A DNA stretch of 64,000 nt. Origin: Acanthosepion esculentum. Its lineage: Eukaryota; Mollusca; Cephalopoda; Sepiida; Sepiidae. This document shows, one piece after another, positions 55,229 through 64,000 of the stretch. The stretch lies in contig OZ038517.1 of assembly GCA_964036315.1 (NCBI GenBank), forward strand, positions 17,563,213-17,627,212, in the 5' to 3' direction. The position numbers and the translations under genes were made by a program. Every line of letters starts with the position of its first letter. Positions within the stretch are counted from its first letter, which is position 1. The notes beneath the pieces were generated by a model, which saw nothing but the letters and a program-made list of their open reading frames with translations, ran no database searches and had not been told where the DNA came from.

Positions 55229-55362
55229 CATATATATGAACTGTAAGATTTTTTTCGCGTTTTAGATCTAATTTATTCAACCAGAGATAAATTCGTACAA
55301 CTACTCTTTCAGCAGAATGGAGCACCTCCCCCATTATGCTTGGCAGTAAAGGACTACCTTAA

Positions 55363-55412
<50 letters not shown>
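55229..55412 (+). pseudogene. transposase fragment (QNGAPPH), copy 2, with (AT)n
   Basis: TTTTTCGCGTTTTAGATC to CTACCTTAACCATA at 55251-55365 is nearly identical to 54331-54446. It is followed by (AT)n at the same point and then the same TAGTAGTAACCTTATAAAT-type sequence. Confidence 0.75.
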
Positions 55413-55419
<7 letters not shown>

Positions 55420-55640
55420 GTAGCAGTAGTAACCTTATAAATATTTAAAATATTATAAATCCAGTGTTCTTATTGATATTTTTTATTTTTTATTTTACAA
55501 AACAGTGCTCAATGTAAATTTACAGAGCATAAATATTATAAATTAACTGATTTAAAATATTGCTTTTTCGCTACACAGTAATAACCATGTTTCAAAATCT
55601 GAAGTTAAAAACTTCAAATTTAATTATATAATTAAATTAA
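55413..55640 (+). repeat. dispersed repeat R6, copy 2
   Basis: Matches 43230-43400 (CAGTGCTCAATGTAAATTTA and onward). Here it follows the transposase fragment and lacks the long (AT)n end. Confidence 0.7.
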
Positions 55641-56221
55641 AAGCATTAGTTCTATTTCATCTTCAAGCAAATTTTGGAAAAACTTATTTTTAAATTTACT
55701 GGGTTTTAAACGCACATATAAATTCATAATTTCCTGTTTCCAGGGATACAGAGAAATCCAATTATTCACACAAGGGGCGGTAGCGTGTTCAGTTTTATTA
55801 ACTATTGTTGTATCAATTATGAGTTCCGTTCGAAAAAGAGGGTAAGTTTAGGGAGGGTAGGGGTGTATTTTTCAATGAATTCTGTCATCCGTTAAACGCA
55901 TGTCGTCTGGGTTTTTTTTATTAACGGCAAAAAGTTTTTCGACATTTCTTGTTTTTTGTACTTGTATACTTAAAGATTCTTTTTAGGTGTGTTTGTGTTA
56001 GAAGACGTTATATTTAATTACAATTTTAAAATATTTTTACTCTTAATTACTAATAGACTATATTTCTTTTTAAAAACAAGTAAATGTAATAGAATTACTT
56101 AAATTATTTAAAATAAATTTTTCATATCAAATATAAGTATGTATATTACCAGCTCCCATTTTTAAATTTTATTTTTAAATATTTTTTAAGGAAAAGTATA
56201 TATATATAATAGCTGGCCACT
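55641..56221. other. unassigned AT-rich sequence
   Basis: No recognised feature. Confidence 0.3.
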
Positions 56222-56420
56222 CGCATTCGAGGATACCGAGCCAATCCCTATTGCAACCGCTTGCTCAGGCGCATTTGACTTTATTCCACAACCACAGAGT
56301 TTATACTGAAATTTTGCTGAGCGGACCGTAGTTACAGCTATCTAACATGATCAACAATTTGAAGAAGGCCAGCACACTCAAGCTCTCGGCACGATGACAT
56401 GTGACTTTGTGCTAGCACAG
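56222..56420 (-). repeat. dispersed repeat R1, fullest copy, inverted
   Basis: The minus strand carries GTCATCGTGCCGAGAGCTTG, GATCATGTTAGATA and GTCCGCTCAGCAAAATTTCA, matching both R1 copies at the left end of the window. Confidence 0.65.
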
Positions 56421-56828
56421 CTATCGAAGCCCTTCAACGGTTCCATTTTGCTCACAAGGCTTTGGTCAACCCGTGGTATGGTTCTCAGGCACTTTCCTTT
56501 AAGGCAAATACCTTCCATCCTCCCGTGACCACTCACTCATGCCTTTTGTCTGACTGAAACATTGAAATGGCGAAATCTTATATTAGTTTTTCTACGTGTT
56601 TTTTTTTGTTTTTCACAGGTAAATTTCTAATTCCGACACAAACTCAGTCTATAACAGAGTTGAGTAAGACTAACGAATTACATAAATAAGCTTCACTTTG
56701 TATTTTATTGTGCATTAATTAGTTGCTCTGTAATAATAAATACATTGAGCTCTTTTTGTAGATCAGGTTTAATATTTTATATTACTAGGATCCACTTGGA
56801 TTATATACCAACGGATTTATTACCTTTA

Positions 56829-56832
<4 letters not shown>
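56421..56832. other. unassigned sequence
   Basis: No recognised feature. Confidence 0.3.
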
Positions 56833-56893
<61 letters not shown>

Positions 56894-57042
56894 GTCATTC
56901 ACAGACAGTACTGTTTCGCTGTATCACAGCTCCTCAGACTTCCAAATGCATCAAACCAGGATTGAAACACAACTAATTTGGTGTCAGCCAGAGCTATCTT
57001 CACTCTGTAGAGTTACACAACTAAATCTAGCGTATTGTTTTT

Positions 57043-57138
<96 letters not shown>
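56833..57138 (-). mobile_element. (CT)n(AT)n, tRNA-like repeat (family D) and (AT)n
   Basis: (CT)n(AT)n 56829-56890 and (AT)n 57048-57138. Between them, 56895-57015 aligns in order with 7655-7770 and 57470-57604 (GACAGTACTGTTTCGCTG..., ATTGAAACACAAC, GTCAGCCAGAGCTA), more diverged than either. Confidence 0.5.
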
Positions 57139-57141
<3 letters not shown>

Positions 57142-57158
57142 GAAATAGACAATTATTT

Positions 57159-57423
57159 AAAGACATTTTTATGTTTAACCTTCTTTTTATAGATACAAAT
57201 ATTTAAGTAAATGCTCTGTTTATAATAAACAGTATTAATAAAATTTACTTGCCTGAATGTCCGGGAAATTTCCATAGAAAATATTCCTCCATGACAGAGA
57301 TCTAACCTGTATCCTATACGGAACCGTCACATAGCCTTATAAACATATATAGTCATATAAACAGAGCGTTTACTTAAATATTTGTATCAATAAAAAGAAT
57401 GTATAAATATAAAAATGTCTTAA
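57159..57423. mobile_element. MITE with about 65-bp terminal inverted repeats
   Basis: The left arm 57160-57224 and right arm 57356-57422 are inverted matches, for example GATACAAATATTTAAGTAAA against the complement of TTTACTTAAATATTTGTATC. TTAA abuts both ends, consistent with a TTAA target, though the ends do not match the piggyBac-like copy at 19741. The centre carries CCTGAATGTCCGGGAAATT, shared with 2700-2727. Confidence 0.75.
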
Positions 57424-57424
57424 A

Positions 57425-57474
<50 letters not shown>

Positions 57475-57604
57475 CATCAACAGACAGACTGTTTCGCAGC
57501 TCATCAGTGTTGCTAGACGTCCGGTTGCCTCTAGCTAGGATCGAAACCCGACTGAATTTGCGTCAGTCGGAACTTCTCCCACTAAGCCGTCGGCGCACAG
57601 CAGG
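57424..57604 (-). mobile_element. (CA)n(AT)n and tRNA-like repeat (family D), best copy
   Basis: (CA)n(AT)n 57425-57470. Minus strand at 57510-57604: GTGCGCCGACGGCTTAGTGG (A-box-like), then CGGGTTTCGATCCTAG (a good B-box). Part of a SINE or a decayed tRNA-derived repeat. Confidence 0.6.
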
Positions 57605-57774
57605 AATGAAGGTGGCTTTTAGCGTGTTTATTTTTAGATTTAGATAAACACACAGTGACTGACAGTGACTCAATTCTGCCGAAGAGTCGTGCAATATTAG
57701 CTTAAATAGTCACTTGTTTACAAACTCACACCGCGAACCAAAGAGCTCAACCGAAATTAATTTTTCAGGAGCCA

Positions 57775-57864
<90 letters not shown>

Positions 57865-58504
57865 GTGTGTGTGTGTGAATTTGTGATGTGTGTACGTTTT
57901 GTCAGGAATACTAATAGTTAAAGACTATTGTCGTAGAATATATTCTGAAGTCGGCAACGATTATCAAGAAAAGTATGGAACAACATAAGTGACAAATGCA
58001 TGGAACTGTTACTCTCGCTGCGAATATAGCGACGATCGTTAACCATATTGATATAACTTTGAGTTACACAGGAATTACTCCGTAAGATTAAGCTTCTCCG
58101 TATCAGGCAGCTTGGAAAATCAAACATGGATATTGATTATCATTCGAAATCTACCATAGGATGATGTTAATCAGACCGAGTGAGCGAGATTTCTCTATAT
58201 GTGTTGGTTTTTAAAAGCTTTCACACACGCGGGCGTTTTTGTATTGTTTAGCGGAAACCATACTAATTTCATTCTGGATACAGCCATTGTTTGTTAGCCA
58301 TGAATGGAGGCAGCATTTCCTTTCTGTTAAAGAAAAGCCTATCTGGAACTTGTAGGTGGTATCTGAAGGTAAGAAGAAGCAATTCCTATATTAGGCCGAG
58401 GATTTATTTCTTTGCATCAATATGTGCTGACATTGAGTGAATAGAATTCAAAAGCCTCTCCACGGCCTCGTAGCTGATGAATTATGTTTCATTTTATAAC
58501 TCCT
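57605..58504. other. unassigned sequence with (AT)n(GT)n
   Basis: (AT)n 57777-57796 and (GT)n 57797-57878. The rest, including a minus ORF at 57918-58127, has no recognised family. Confidence 0.45.
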
Positions 58505-59650
58505 TTCCCGCAGAGGAAAAGCCGTGAGTCAAGTGCTTATCCTGCAGAGAAAAAGTCGTGAGTCAATATCTTTCCCGCAGCGGAAAAGTCTTGAATCAAC
58601 TCATTTCCCCCAGCGTAGAAGTCATGTCAACTCCTTTCTTGCAGAGAAAAAAATCGTGAGTCAACACCTTTCTCGCATAGGTAAAGTCGGGAGTGAACTC
58701 CATTCCCACTGAGTAAAATTCTTGAGTCAACTCTGTTCTCACAGAGGAAAAATCGCAAGTCAACTCCTATCCCGCAATGGAAAAGACGTGAGACCAACTC
58801 CTTCCTCGCAGAAGAAAAGCCGTGAGTCAACTTTTTCCCGTAGAGGAAAAGTCGTGAGTCAAATCCTTCTCGTTGAGGAAAAGTCATGAGTCAACACTTT
58901 TTCGCAATGGAAAAGACGTGAATCAACTCCTTTCCCGAAAAGGAAAAGTCATGAGTGTTATAGTGAAAGACACCTAGTCTAGGTAATAGACTCTCCCACC
59001 TATTATAAGTAGGAGTCAGTAGTAGTCGAGGGAAGGAGTAGTGTTCAGCGACCACAACTCGATTACTCTGCGTAACACTTTATTACAAGTTCCTAACGTT
59101 TCTGTAAGTTTAACCTGTTTAGGACGCATTTAGTCCGACTACAAGTTCTATTGTGGAAATAATTCCACAACAATGAGTCAATTACTTTCCCGCAGAGGAA
59201 AAGTGGTGAGTCAACTGCTATCCTTCAGAGGACAATTAGCGAGTCAAATTCTTTCCCACCGAGGAAAAGTCGTGAATCCACACTTTTCCGCAATGGAAAA
59301 GAACTGAATCAACACCTTTATGGCAGCGGAAAAGTCTTGAATAAACCCCTTGCCAGCACAGAAAAAAATAGTGAGTCAACTCCTTTCCCGCAGAAGAAAA
59401 GTCGTGAGTCAGCTCCTTTCTCGCAGAAGAAAAGTCGCGAATCAACTCCATTCCCGTTGATGAAATGTTATGAGTTAACTCCTTTCCCACGGAGTAAAAG
59501 TCTTGAGTCAACTCCCTATCCCACAATAGAACAAAACCGTGCGTCAAATCCTCTTCCACAGTGAAAAAGCCGTGAGTCAACTGCATTCCCACATCGTGAC
59601 TCAACACCTTTTTCCACTGAGGAAAATACGTAAGTCAACTCTTTTCCCAC
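58505..59650. repeat. 33-bp minisatellite, split by a solo LTR
   Basis: Units of the type CTCCTTTCCCGCAGAGGAAA then AGTCGTGAGTCAA, with 33-bp modal period, run at 58505-58955 and 59173-59650. Each unit holds a CTTTCC...GGAAAAG stem. As 33 is a multiple of 3, 11-residue repeats (KELTHDFSSAG on minus, RKSRESTPFPQ on plus) stay open for 60-123 residues. I regard these as by-products. Confidence 0.9.
58956..59172. mobile_element. solo LTR (217 bp) with 5-bp target-site duplication
   Basis: Starts TGTTATAGTGAAAGACACC and ends ATTCCACAACA, the canonical TG...CA form. Flanked by ATGAG at 58951-58955 and 59173-59177. The minus strand has AATAAAGTGTTACGC, a possible polyadenylation signal, so the element may read right to left. 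Inserted in the 33-bp array. Confidence 0.85.
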
Positions 59651-60059
59651 TATCATTATAGCCACCTTTCAATGGCAAATGTTCTGACGAGATATATTCT
59701 TAAGTTCCGCCATTTCTGACCTTAACTAATTATCCCTCATACATTAGGACAAAATAAGCAAGTTCAATTCAAACCGCTACTTCCCAAGAATTACTACTTT
59801 TTGGTTCAAACTCCCGAGAGGATGCTTCCCGAATCGCTATAATCTTAACCTCTTCATGTCTAAGACCAGCCGTCAACTCTCATACGAATTGGACTGAAAA
59901 GTTCATAGACCGACTATAAGGAAGTGATACAAGAACTGTGAAATATTGCATGCATTAATTTCAACACTTCTTATTAATAACTGCATTGGTTAATTCCAGG
60001 TAAACTGACATCTGATTTCAAACTTAATTATAGCGACTTCTCTTGAAAATGGACAAAAT
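59651..60059. other. unassigned sequence
   Basis: No recognised feature. Confidence 0.3.
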
Positions 60060-60270
60060 TTGGCATCGTGGTGTTAACAAGAAAGGAGTTACCCCCCCCC
60101 CCCCCCCAAAGACGGCCATGCTGAGATGGTTGATACATTATGAACAGTTCAAAAGTGGGGCAGTTTATTGAGGTGATGGGCGAGTCTTGAACTTGGCCCG
60201 AGTTCTCGACGTACTGCAACTGCCTCCACCGAAGCAAACATTGATCGTGTTCACACAGAACGCACAGACG
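60060..60270 (+). pseudogene. mariner-class transposase N-terminal relic with C16 run
   Basis: Frame-corrected fragments HAEMVDTL, TVQKWGSL and SSRRTATASTEANIDRVH follow the helix-turn-helix region of mariner-class transposases ('TVKKW..EF', 'SGRP.TATTEENI..V'). A 16-base C run at 60092-60107 interrupts the frame. Very decayed. Confidence 0.5.
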
Positions 60271-60508
60271 GGTATTCCAGTTTTGTTTTGTTTTTTAAGA
60301 TTTTTTTTTTAGTGTTCTTGCGGTTTTTCTTTTACGAGAACTAACAGCGAATAGAAAACGTTCATAGCGTTTATTGGCTTAAACGCTTTCATCGGATTCA
60401 TGATTTTCCAGGGGTTTGTTGCCTTTTTAGTCTATGCCGTATTGTATCGGAGTAGCAGTAATCCAATATCGATGTCCCCGCAAACCACACCCATTTAGCC
60501 TTCTGGTG
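60271..60508. other. unassigned spacer
   Basis: No recognised feature. Confidence 0.3.
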
Positions 60509-60513
60509 CTTTC

Positions 60514-60748
60514 TGTTATGGTGACCTATCTGCATTAGAACGAACTCTTCCTCCTTCATAAATACTAACCTGCGAGACTTCCTTAAGGAGGCAGTCGGGA
60601 TGCAGAGTAACCTGACAGTTCGGACAGACACTTCTATCTGCTGACTAATAACACTCTTATTTTGTATATCTGTTCTGTTATTTCAATGCACTTGTTCAAC
60701 CTATCTTCTTTTCGGTTCTTTCGTTCTGGCCCCTAACAGGCCACTACA
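60514..60748. repeat. left LTR of the compact element
   Basis: 235 bp, TGTTATGG...CCACTACA. Differs from the right LTR by roughly a dozen substitutions and two small indels, so insertion is not recent. The terminal CAACA is mutated to CTACA. Confidence 0.85.
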
Positions 60749-61312
60749 CCCATGGAAGTAAAATCTTGACATATCTATACTGAACACAGAAATTAATTCA
60801 ATTTATGTTCTCTCGACTTGGTGCAGCATTGTACTTTCTTGGAGAAGTTTGCTATAGCAATTGTAGAGGGACTAATTTTCTGTTTTAAGTTTTCCTTAAT
60901 TCTATTTCAGGTTTTAGGGAATTCTATTTTTTTCTGTTTTCAGTATAGATTTCTGTCTTTGCTTCATTATAATAATTAGTGAGAAAGAGTAACAATATAT
61001 AAATGTTATTAAAACAGGAAAATAAAAGGAAAATGAAAAATTTTACTCGCTGGAATATCCACCCACTGGATAATTTGCTCCAGCTTGATAGGATTTCGTA
61101 ACTCATATTTCTGTCTTTAACCTAACTTGATTAGTTTCTTTAACTCATGCAAATAATACTATAATCCTAAATAAGAATTAAGTGAAAGTGGCAGAACCTA
61201 CAGAAAAGTCACACCACAAAATCGTCTTCTAGAGACAAAAAGCTAGATTATCGTTTGGTCACTTTATTGAAAATCAAAATTAATGTGTTTGCACAAAATT
61301 AAAAACATAAAA

Positions 61313-61346
61313 TGGTGACAATTTACCCATCGCACCCTGTATGTAA
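61313..61346 (-). mobile_element. transposon-end-like sequence inside the compact LTR element
   Basis: The minus strand reads ACAGGGTGCGATGGGTAAAT then TGTCACC, matching the anchor of the 77-bp array at 51703-52250. It may be the end of a Tc1/mariner-class element; its partner end was not found. Confidence 0.6.
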
Positions 61347-61394
61347 CGACACCCCAAATTTATATGTTAAAAAAGGAAAAAATATCCTCGTCAT

Positions 61395-61634
61395 TGTTAT
61401 GGTGACCTATCTACATTAGAATGAACTCTTCCTCCTTCATAAATACTAACCTGCGAGACTTCCTTAAGGAGGCAGTCGGGACACAGTGTAAACTGACAGT
61501 TCGGACAAACAATTCTATCTGCTGACTAATAAGACTCTTATTTTGTATATATATATTTTGTTATTTCAATGAACTTGTTCAACCTATCTTCTTCTTTTCG
61601 GTTCTTTCGTTCTGGCCCCTAACAGGCCACAACA
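61395..61634. repeat. right LTR of the compact element
   Basis: 240 bp, TGTTATGG...CCACAACA, followed by CTTTC. Confidence 0.85.
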
Positions 61635-61639
61635 CTTTC

Positions 61640-61841
61640 ATATCAAGTAATATTAAGTGTAGGTTTGTAGAGTTTTATATAATGTGCTTCCAATATCTTC
61701 AAACATTTTTAACGATCCAGCGTTTTGTTTTAACGGCAGCACCATCGACAAAGATTTTAATTTATCCAAAATTACCTCATATGGCGGAGATAGATGTATT
61801 TCAACTGACGAAAATCACGTCAGACTTATTCAACCCCGGTA

Positions 61842-61903
<62 letters not shown>

Positions 61904-61966
61904 GAAATATGAAAACTGTAGTATTAGCCGGCGCGTTTCGTCCAAAGTGGACATTTTCAAGGCAAA
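61640..61966. repeat. unassigned, (AT)n and hammerhead-like hairpin (minus)
   Basis: (AT)n 61849-61898. Minus strand at 61935-61961: CTTGAAAATGTCCACTTTGG then ACGAAACG, a GTCC/GGAC stem before GAAAC. Confidence 0.55.
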
Positions 61967-62077
61967 AAACGAAATGAATTTATTACAAGAAAGTAACTAA
62001 CAAAACAATATGTCCTTCCAGTTGCTAAGGACAATTTCTTTAGTTAGTTAATTTGTTTCAATAAATTCATTTCGTTT
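61967..62077. mobile_element. 111-bp foldback element
   Basis: AAACGAAATGAATTTATT at 61967-61984 and AATAAATTCATTTCGTTT at 62060-62077 are perfect 18-bp inverted repeats. Inner TGTCCTT/AAGGACA and TAACTAAC/GTTAGTTA arms make a long hairpin. Possibly a small MITE. Confidence 0.75.
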
Positions 62078-62078
62078 A

Positions 62079-62375
62079 AACATGGCACGTGGAACTAGAA
62101 CAGACTACCACAGTGAGCGAAATAAAGGGTTCAGTTCGACATTCAAACCACCTGAAGAAGGCCGGAGCGTACAACGGCCGAAACGTTGCAATAAATGTGG
62201 CGACAAAAATGAGTACGAATAATGTAAATAGTGTACGTAATACCTCATCTCAGAAATATAGACAGATACTGCAGGGCCGAAACGTTATGATAAATATGGC
62301 AACAAAGATGAGGACAATAGTCCGAATGATGTATATAGTGTACATAAGACTTCATCTCAGAAATATAGACAGATA
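62079..62375 (+). mobile_element. SINE family B, plus strand, duplicated tail
   Basis: Begins in CATGGCACGTGGAACTAGAA, passes CACCTGAAGAAGGCCGGAGC and GGCCGAAACGTTG. The tail unit from GAAACGTT to AGACAGATACT is present twice (62180 and 62279, 99 bp apart). The tRNA-like head is missing. Confidence 0.78.
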
Positions 62376-62383
62376 CTTCGCTC

Positions 62384-62780
62384 TCGAATTCTCTCGCCCA
62401 GTCTATACATCTCTTCCTGTTAACCTCTGAAATCAACGGCTTCTTTCTTGCAACTGATAACCTAGCTCTTTCAGTCTTTCTCACCGCATATGGTGACATT
62501 TCCATGCAGTTGGCGACATCTTTTCTGATGACGTCTCTCTTCAGCGTCTTTTTCGGTCGCTCAGACCCGATGATTGGTTATCTTCCTGAACGTTGTTCCA
62601 CACGACAATGGCCTTCTTCATTAAATTTCTTGACAATATTATTAACAGTTTGATGATTAACCTGGAAAAACTTAGCAATTTCTTTATTTGACTTGCAACA
62701 CTGATGCCATCCTATTATTTACCCTTGTTGAAATTCACTCATCTCCTTACTTCAACGAACTTTCATTGCAAGATATAAGT
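62384..62780 (-). pseudogene. Tc1/mariner-class transposase N-terminal half
   Basis: Minus-strand translation: a start near 62745 (MSEFQQG), HTH block SNKEIAKFFQVNHQTVNNIV and KKFNEEG, a SGR linker, second block RPKKTLKRDVIRKDVA, then RKKPLISEVNRKRCIDWARE. It then runs into SINE tail near 62380, removing the whole catalytic DDE region. An in-frame stop follows GXIIG and frame breaks occur. Confidence 0.8.
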
Positions 62781-62913
62781 CAGCTATCGTTCATAGATTA
62801 GAGTAGCTTGATACTAACACAGTATTGTTTGAAAAAAGAAGAGACGTTATTACATAAGCCAAAATTGTCACTGAAGATAAGAGAATCTGTCTATATTTCT
62901 GAGATCAGGTGAA
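62781..62913 (-). mobile_element. Tc1-like 5' flank and SINE B tail scrap
   Basis: GATAGAGTAGCTTGATACTA-type and AAGAAGAGACGTTATTA sequence is shared with 63330-63400 and 63830-63900. 62884-62910 is a SINE B tail end (revcomp of CTCAGAAATATAGACAGA). Confidence 0.6.
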
Positions 62914-63455
62914 AGAAAGGTAATATCAGCGACTGATCATTGGTGCCAGACAGGAGGCTAAAAATTATTGATCTACGTGCGCAACCCTCTCTAGGGCTTC
63001 AAAAATGGTAAGAGATTAAAAAAAATTCTACCGAGAGGCAATTTTGGGGGGAGAATATCCCGTGTTGACGAAAAAGTTAGGAGCGGAATGGACTGACTAA
63101 TTCAAGTTGATAGAAAAATAGTAGCCCAAAATAACCATGAAGTGCATCTCCGAATGCGCAACAGGTCGAGCCTTGAAGCAGATGAGCTACAGCCGCAGAA
63201 AACCACAAAGAATGGTCAGAGAGAAAAAAAAACATTCTACCGAGCGGCAATTTTCTGGGAGAAAATCCCGTGTTGATGAAAGTAATTTCCTTACTTCCAC
63301 GAACTTTCATTGCAAGATATAAGTCAACTATTGTTCATAGATGAGAGTAGCTTGATACTAACACGGTATTGTCTGAAAAAAAAAAGAAGAGGCGTTATTA
63401 AACAAGCCAAAATTGCTGGAATTAATGGTGGCTAAAAACTTATCATAGCCCACTG
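62914..63455 (-). mobile_element. second Tc1-like end with duplicated internal block
   Basis: TTCTACCGAGAGGCAATTTT...CCCGTGTTGACGAAA at 63029-63077 recurs at 63235-63282. The element ends AAAACTTATCATAGCCCACT, GTATA near 63436-63460, a probable terminal inverted repeat. Confidence 0.6.
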
Positions 63456-63812
63456 TATACTATTGAGATGCTTTGGTCAAATTTTCTTTATTCGTGTTGG
63501 CCATTATGTTCCCGATAGAAACCTTCAGCAAGGTATTCTGGGTAGCCTTGTTGGTCCTCCCTCTTAGCGACGCCTGAGAGGAAATGGTGAATGGAGTTTT
63601 ATTCAGAGGAACTAAGGCACCAAGTATTAAGGGTAACATGAACGTAAAAAATGTCTGGTTCGCCATATGTGGAACTTGCCGACTGCGTAATAGGAAACAG
63701 CTTCTTTTTTTTTTTTTTCATTTCACCACAAGCAAATCGGGAATGCCGCTAGTATGCAGAAGGATTACAGGGATTGAAATTGAGAGAAAAGTTTGGGTAT
63801 AGTTCGGTATCG
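63456..63812. other. unassigned sequence
   Basis: No recognised domain. A T-run lies at 63704-63718. Confidence 0.3.
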
Positions 63813-64000
63813 AGGAAAAGATCGATATCGTTCATAGATGAGAGTAGCTTGATACTAACACGGTATTGTCTGAGAAAAAAAGAAGATACGCTATTACATA
63901 AACCAAACTTGCTGTAATTAAGGATATCAAAAAACTTATCACAGCTCACTGTATTTTAGTATAAATTTTAATATCTTCTTTGCGTTATTGTAGCTATTAG
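63813..64000 (-). mobile_element. third Tc1-like end
   Basis: GAGTAGCTTGATACTAACAC and GGTATTGTCTGA match 63350. It ends AAAACTTATCACAGCTCACT, GTATTTTA near 63932-63957, the same terminal sequence as at 63436. The window ends soon after. Confidence 0.65.

Larger units (their letters stand above)
60514..61634. mobile_element. compact two-LTR element with CTTTC target-site duplication
   Basis: Two direct copies of one LTR (60514-60748 and 61395-61634), each beginning TGTTATGGTGACCTATCT and ending in CACTACA or CACAACA, enclose 646 bp with no gag or pol frame. CTTTC occurs at 60509-60513 and 61635-61639. The size suits a TRIM-like or internally deleted element. A purine tract AAAAAAGGAAAAAA lies 13-26 bp before the right LTR; no primer-binding site is clear. 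Confidence 0.85.

Noticed and set aside
57507..57604. tRNA gene on the minus strand
   Set aside because: Good B-box but acceptor stem not closed, and diverged relatives lie beside (AT)n arrays; better explained as a tRNA-derived repeat.

Overview
I find no host protein-coding gene, functional tRNA or rRNA gene that I can defend in this window. The sequence reads as repeat-saturated, AT-rich eukaryotic intergenic DNA. Several tRNA-headed SINEs, many 5'-truncated LINE tails, Penelope-like (GIY-YIG) fragments, mariner/Tc1/piggyBac/hAT relics and an extreme load of (AT)n, (GATA)n, (GT)n, (GGAA)n and (CTT)n arrays together suggest a metazoan, most probably a cephalopod of the octopus kind. That assignment is inference from repeat composition. 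Nearly every long open reading frame is an artefact of a simple repeat or a broken transposon frame.

Layout. 1-3.8 kb: a 24-bp telomere-like minisatellite between two copies of a dispersed repeat, then GATA, AT and GT arrays. 3.7-7.8 kb: a 5S-rRNA-derived block joined to a tRNA-derived SINE, two LINE tails in opposite orientation around a 1-kb composite (ATCT)n array, and a Penelope-like relic. 7.9-9.5 kb: two tandem copies of one dispersed repeat. 9.84-16.10 kb: a 6.26-kb minisatellite of about 200 31-bp units with kilobase-scale internal duplications. 16.1-20.6 kb: nested SINEs with target-site duplications, LINE reverse-transcriptase relics and a piggyBac-like deletion derivative. 21.2-24.3 kb: 1.5 kb of polypyrimidine and a composite (GGAA)n array.

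25-35.3 kb: Penelope-like fragments, LINE and mariner relics, a (TATAC)-type array, a triplicated segment and hAT-like repeats. 35.7-38.0 kb: a LINE tail turned into a 13-unit 125-bp satellite with 375-bp higher-order structure. 38-44 kb: hAT-like relics, a double hairpin, (ATCT)n arrays and another LINE tail. 44.4-45.5 kb: a TG...CA-bounded element holding three hairpin-rich 245-bp repeats. 46-56 kb: LINE, Penelope and mariner relics, a 77-bp array built from a transposon end, and a SINE. 56-64 kb: a MITE, a 33-bp minisatellite split by a solo LTR, a compact two-LTR element with a 5-bp target duplication, a foldback element, and Tc1-like ends.

Nothing here forms a pathway. What holds the window together is repeat turnover: transposon pieces become tandem satellites (125-bp and 77-bp arrays), simple repeats grow at fixed positions inside transposon copies, and elements nest in earlier repeats. 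The items most worth a second look are the 5S-tRNA composite, the transposon-derived satellites, the hairpin-rich LTR-like element, the compact two-LTR element, and a recurrent hammerhead-like CTGANGA-hairpin-GAAA motif in SINE and Penelope contexts.
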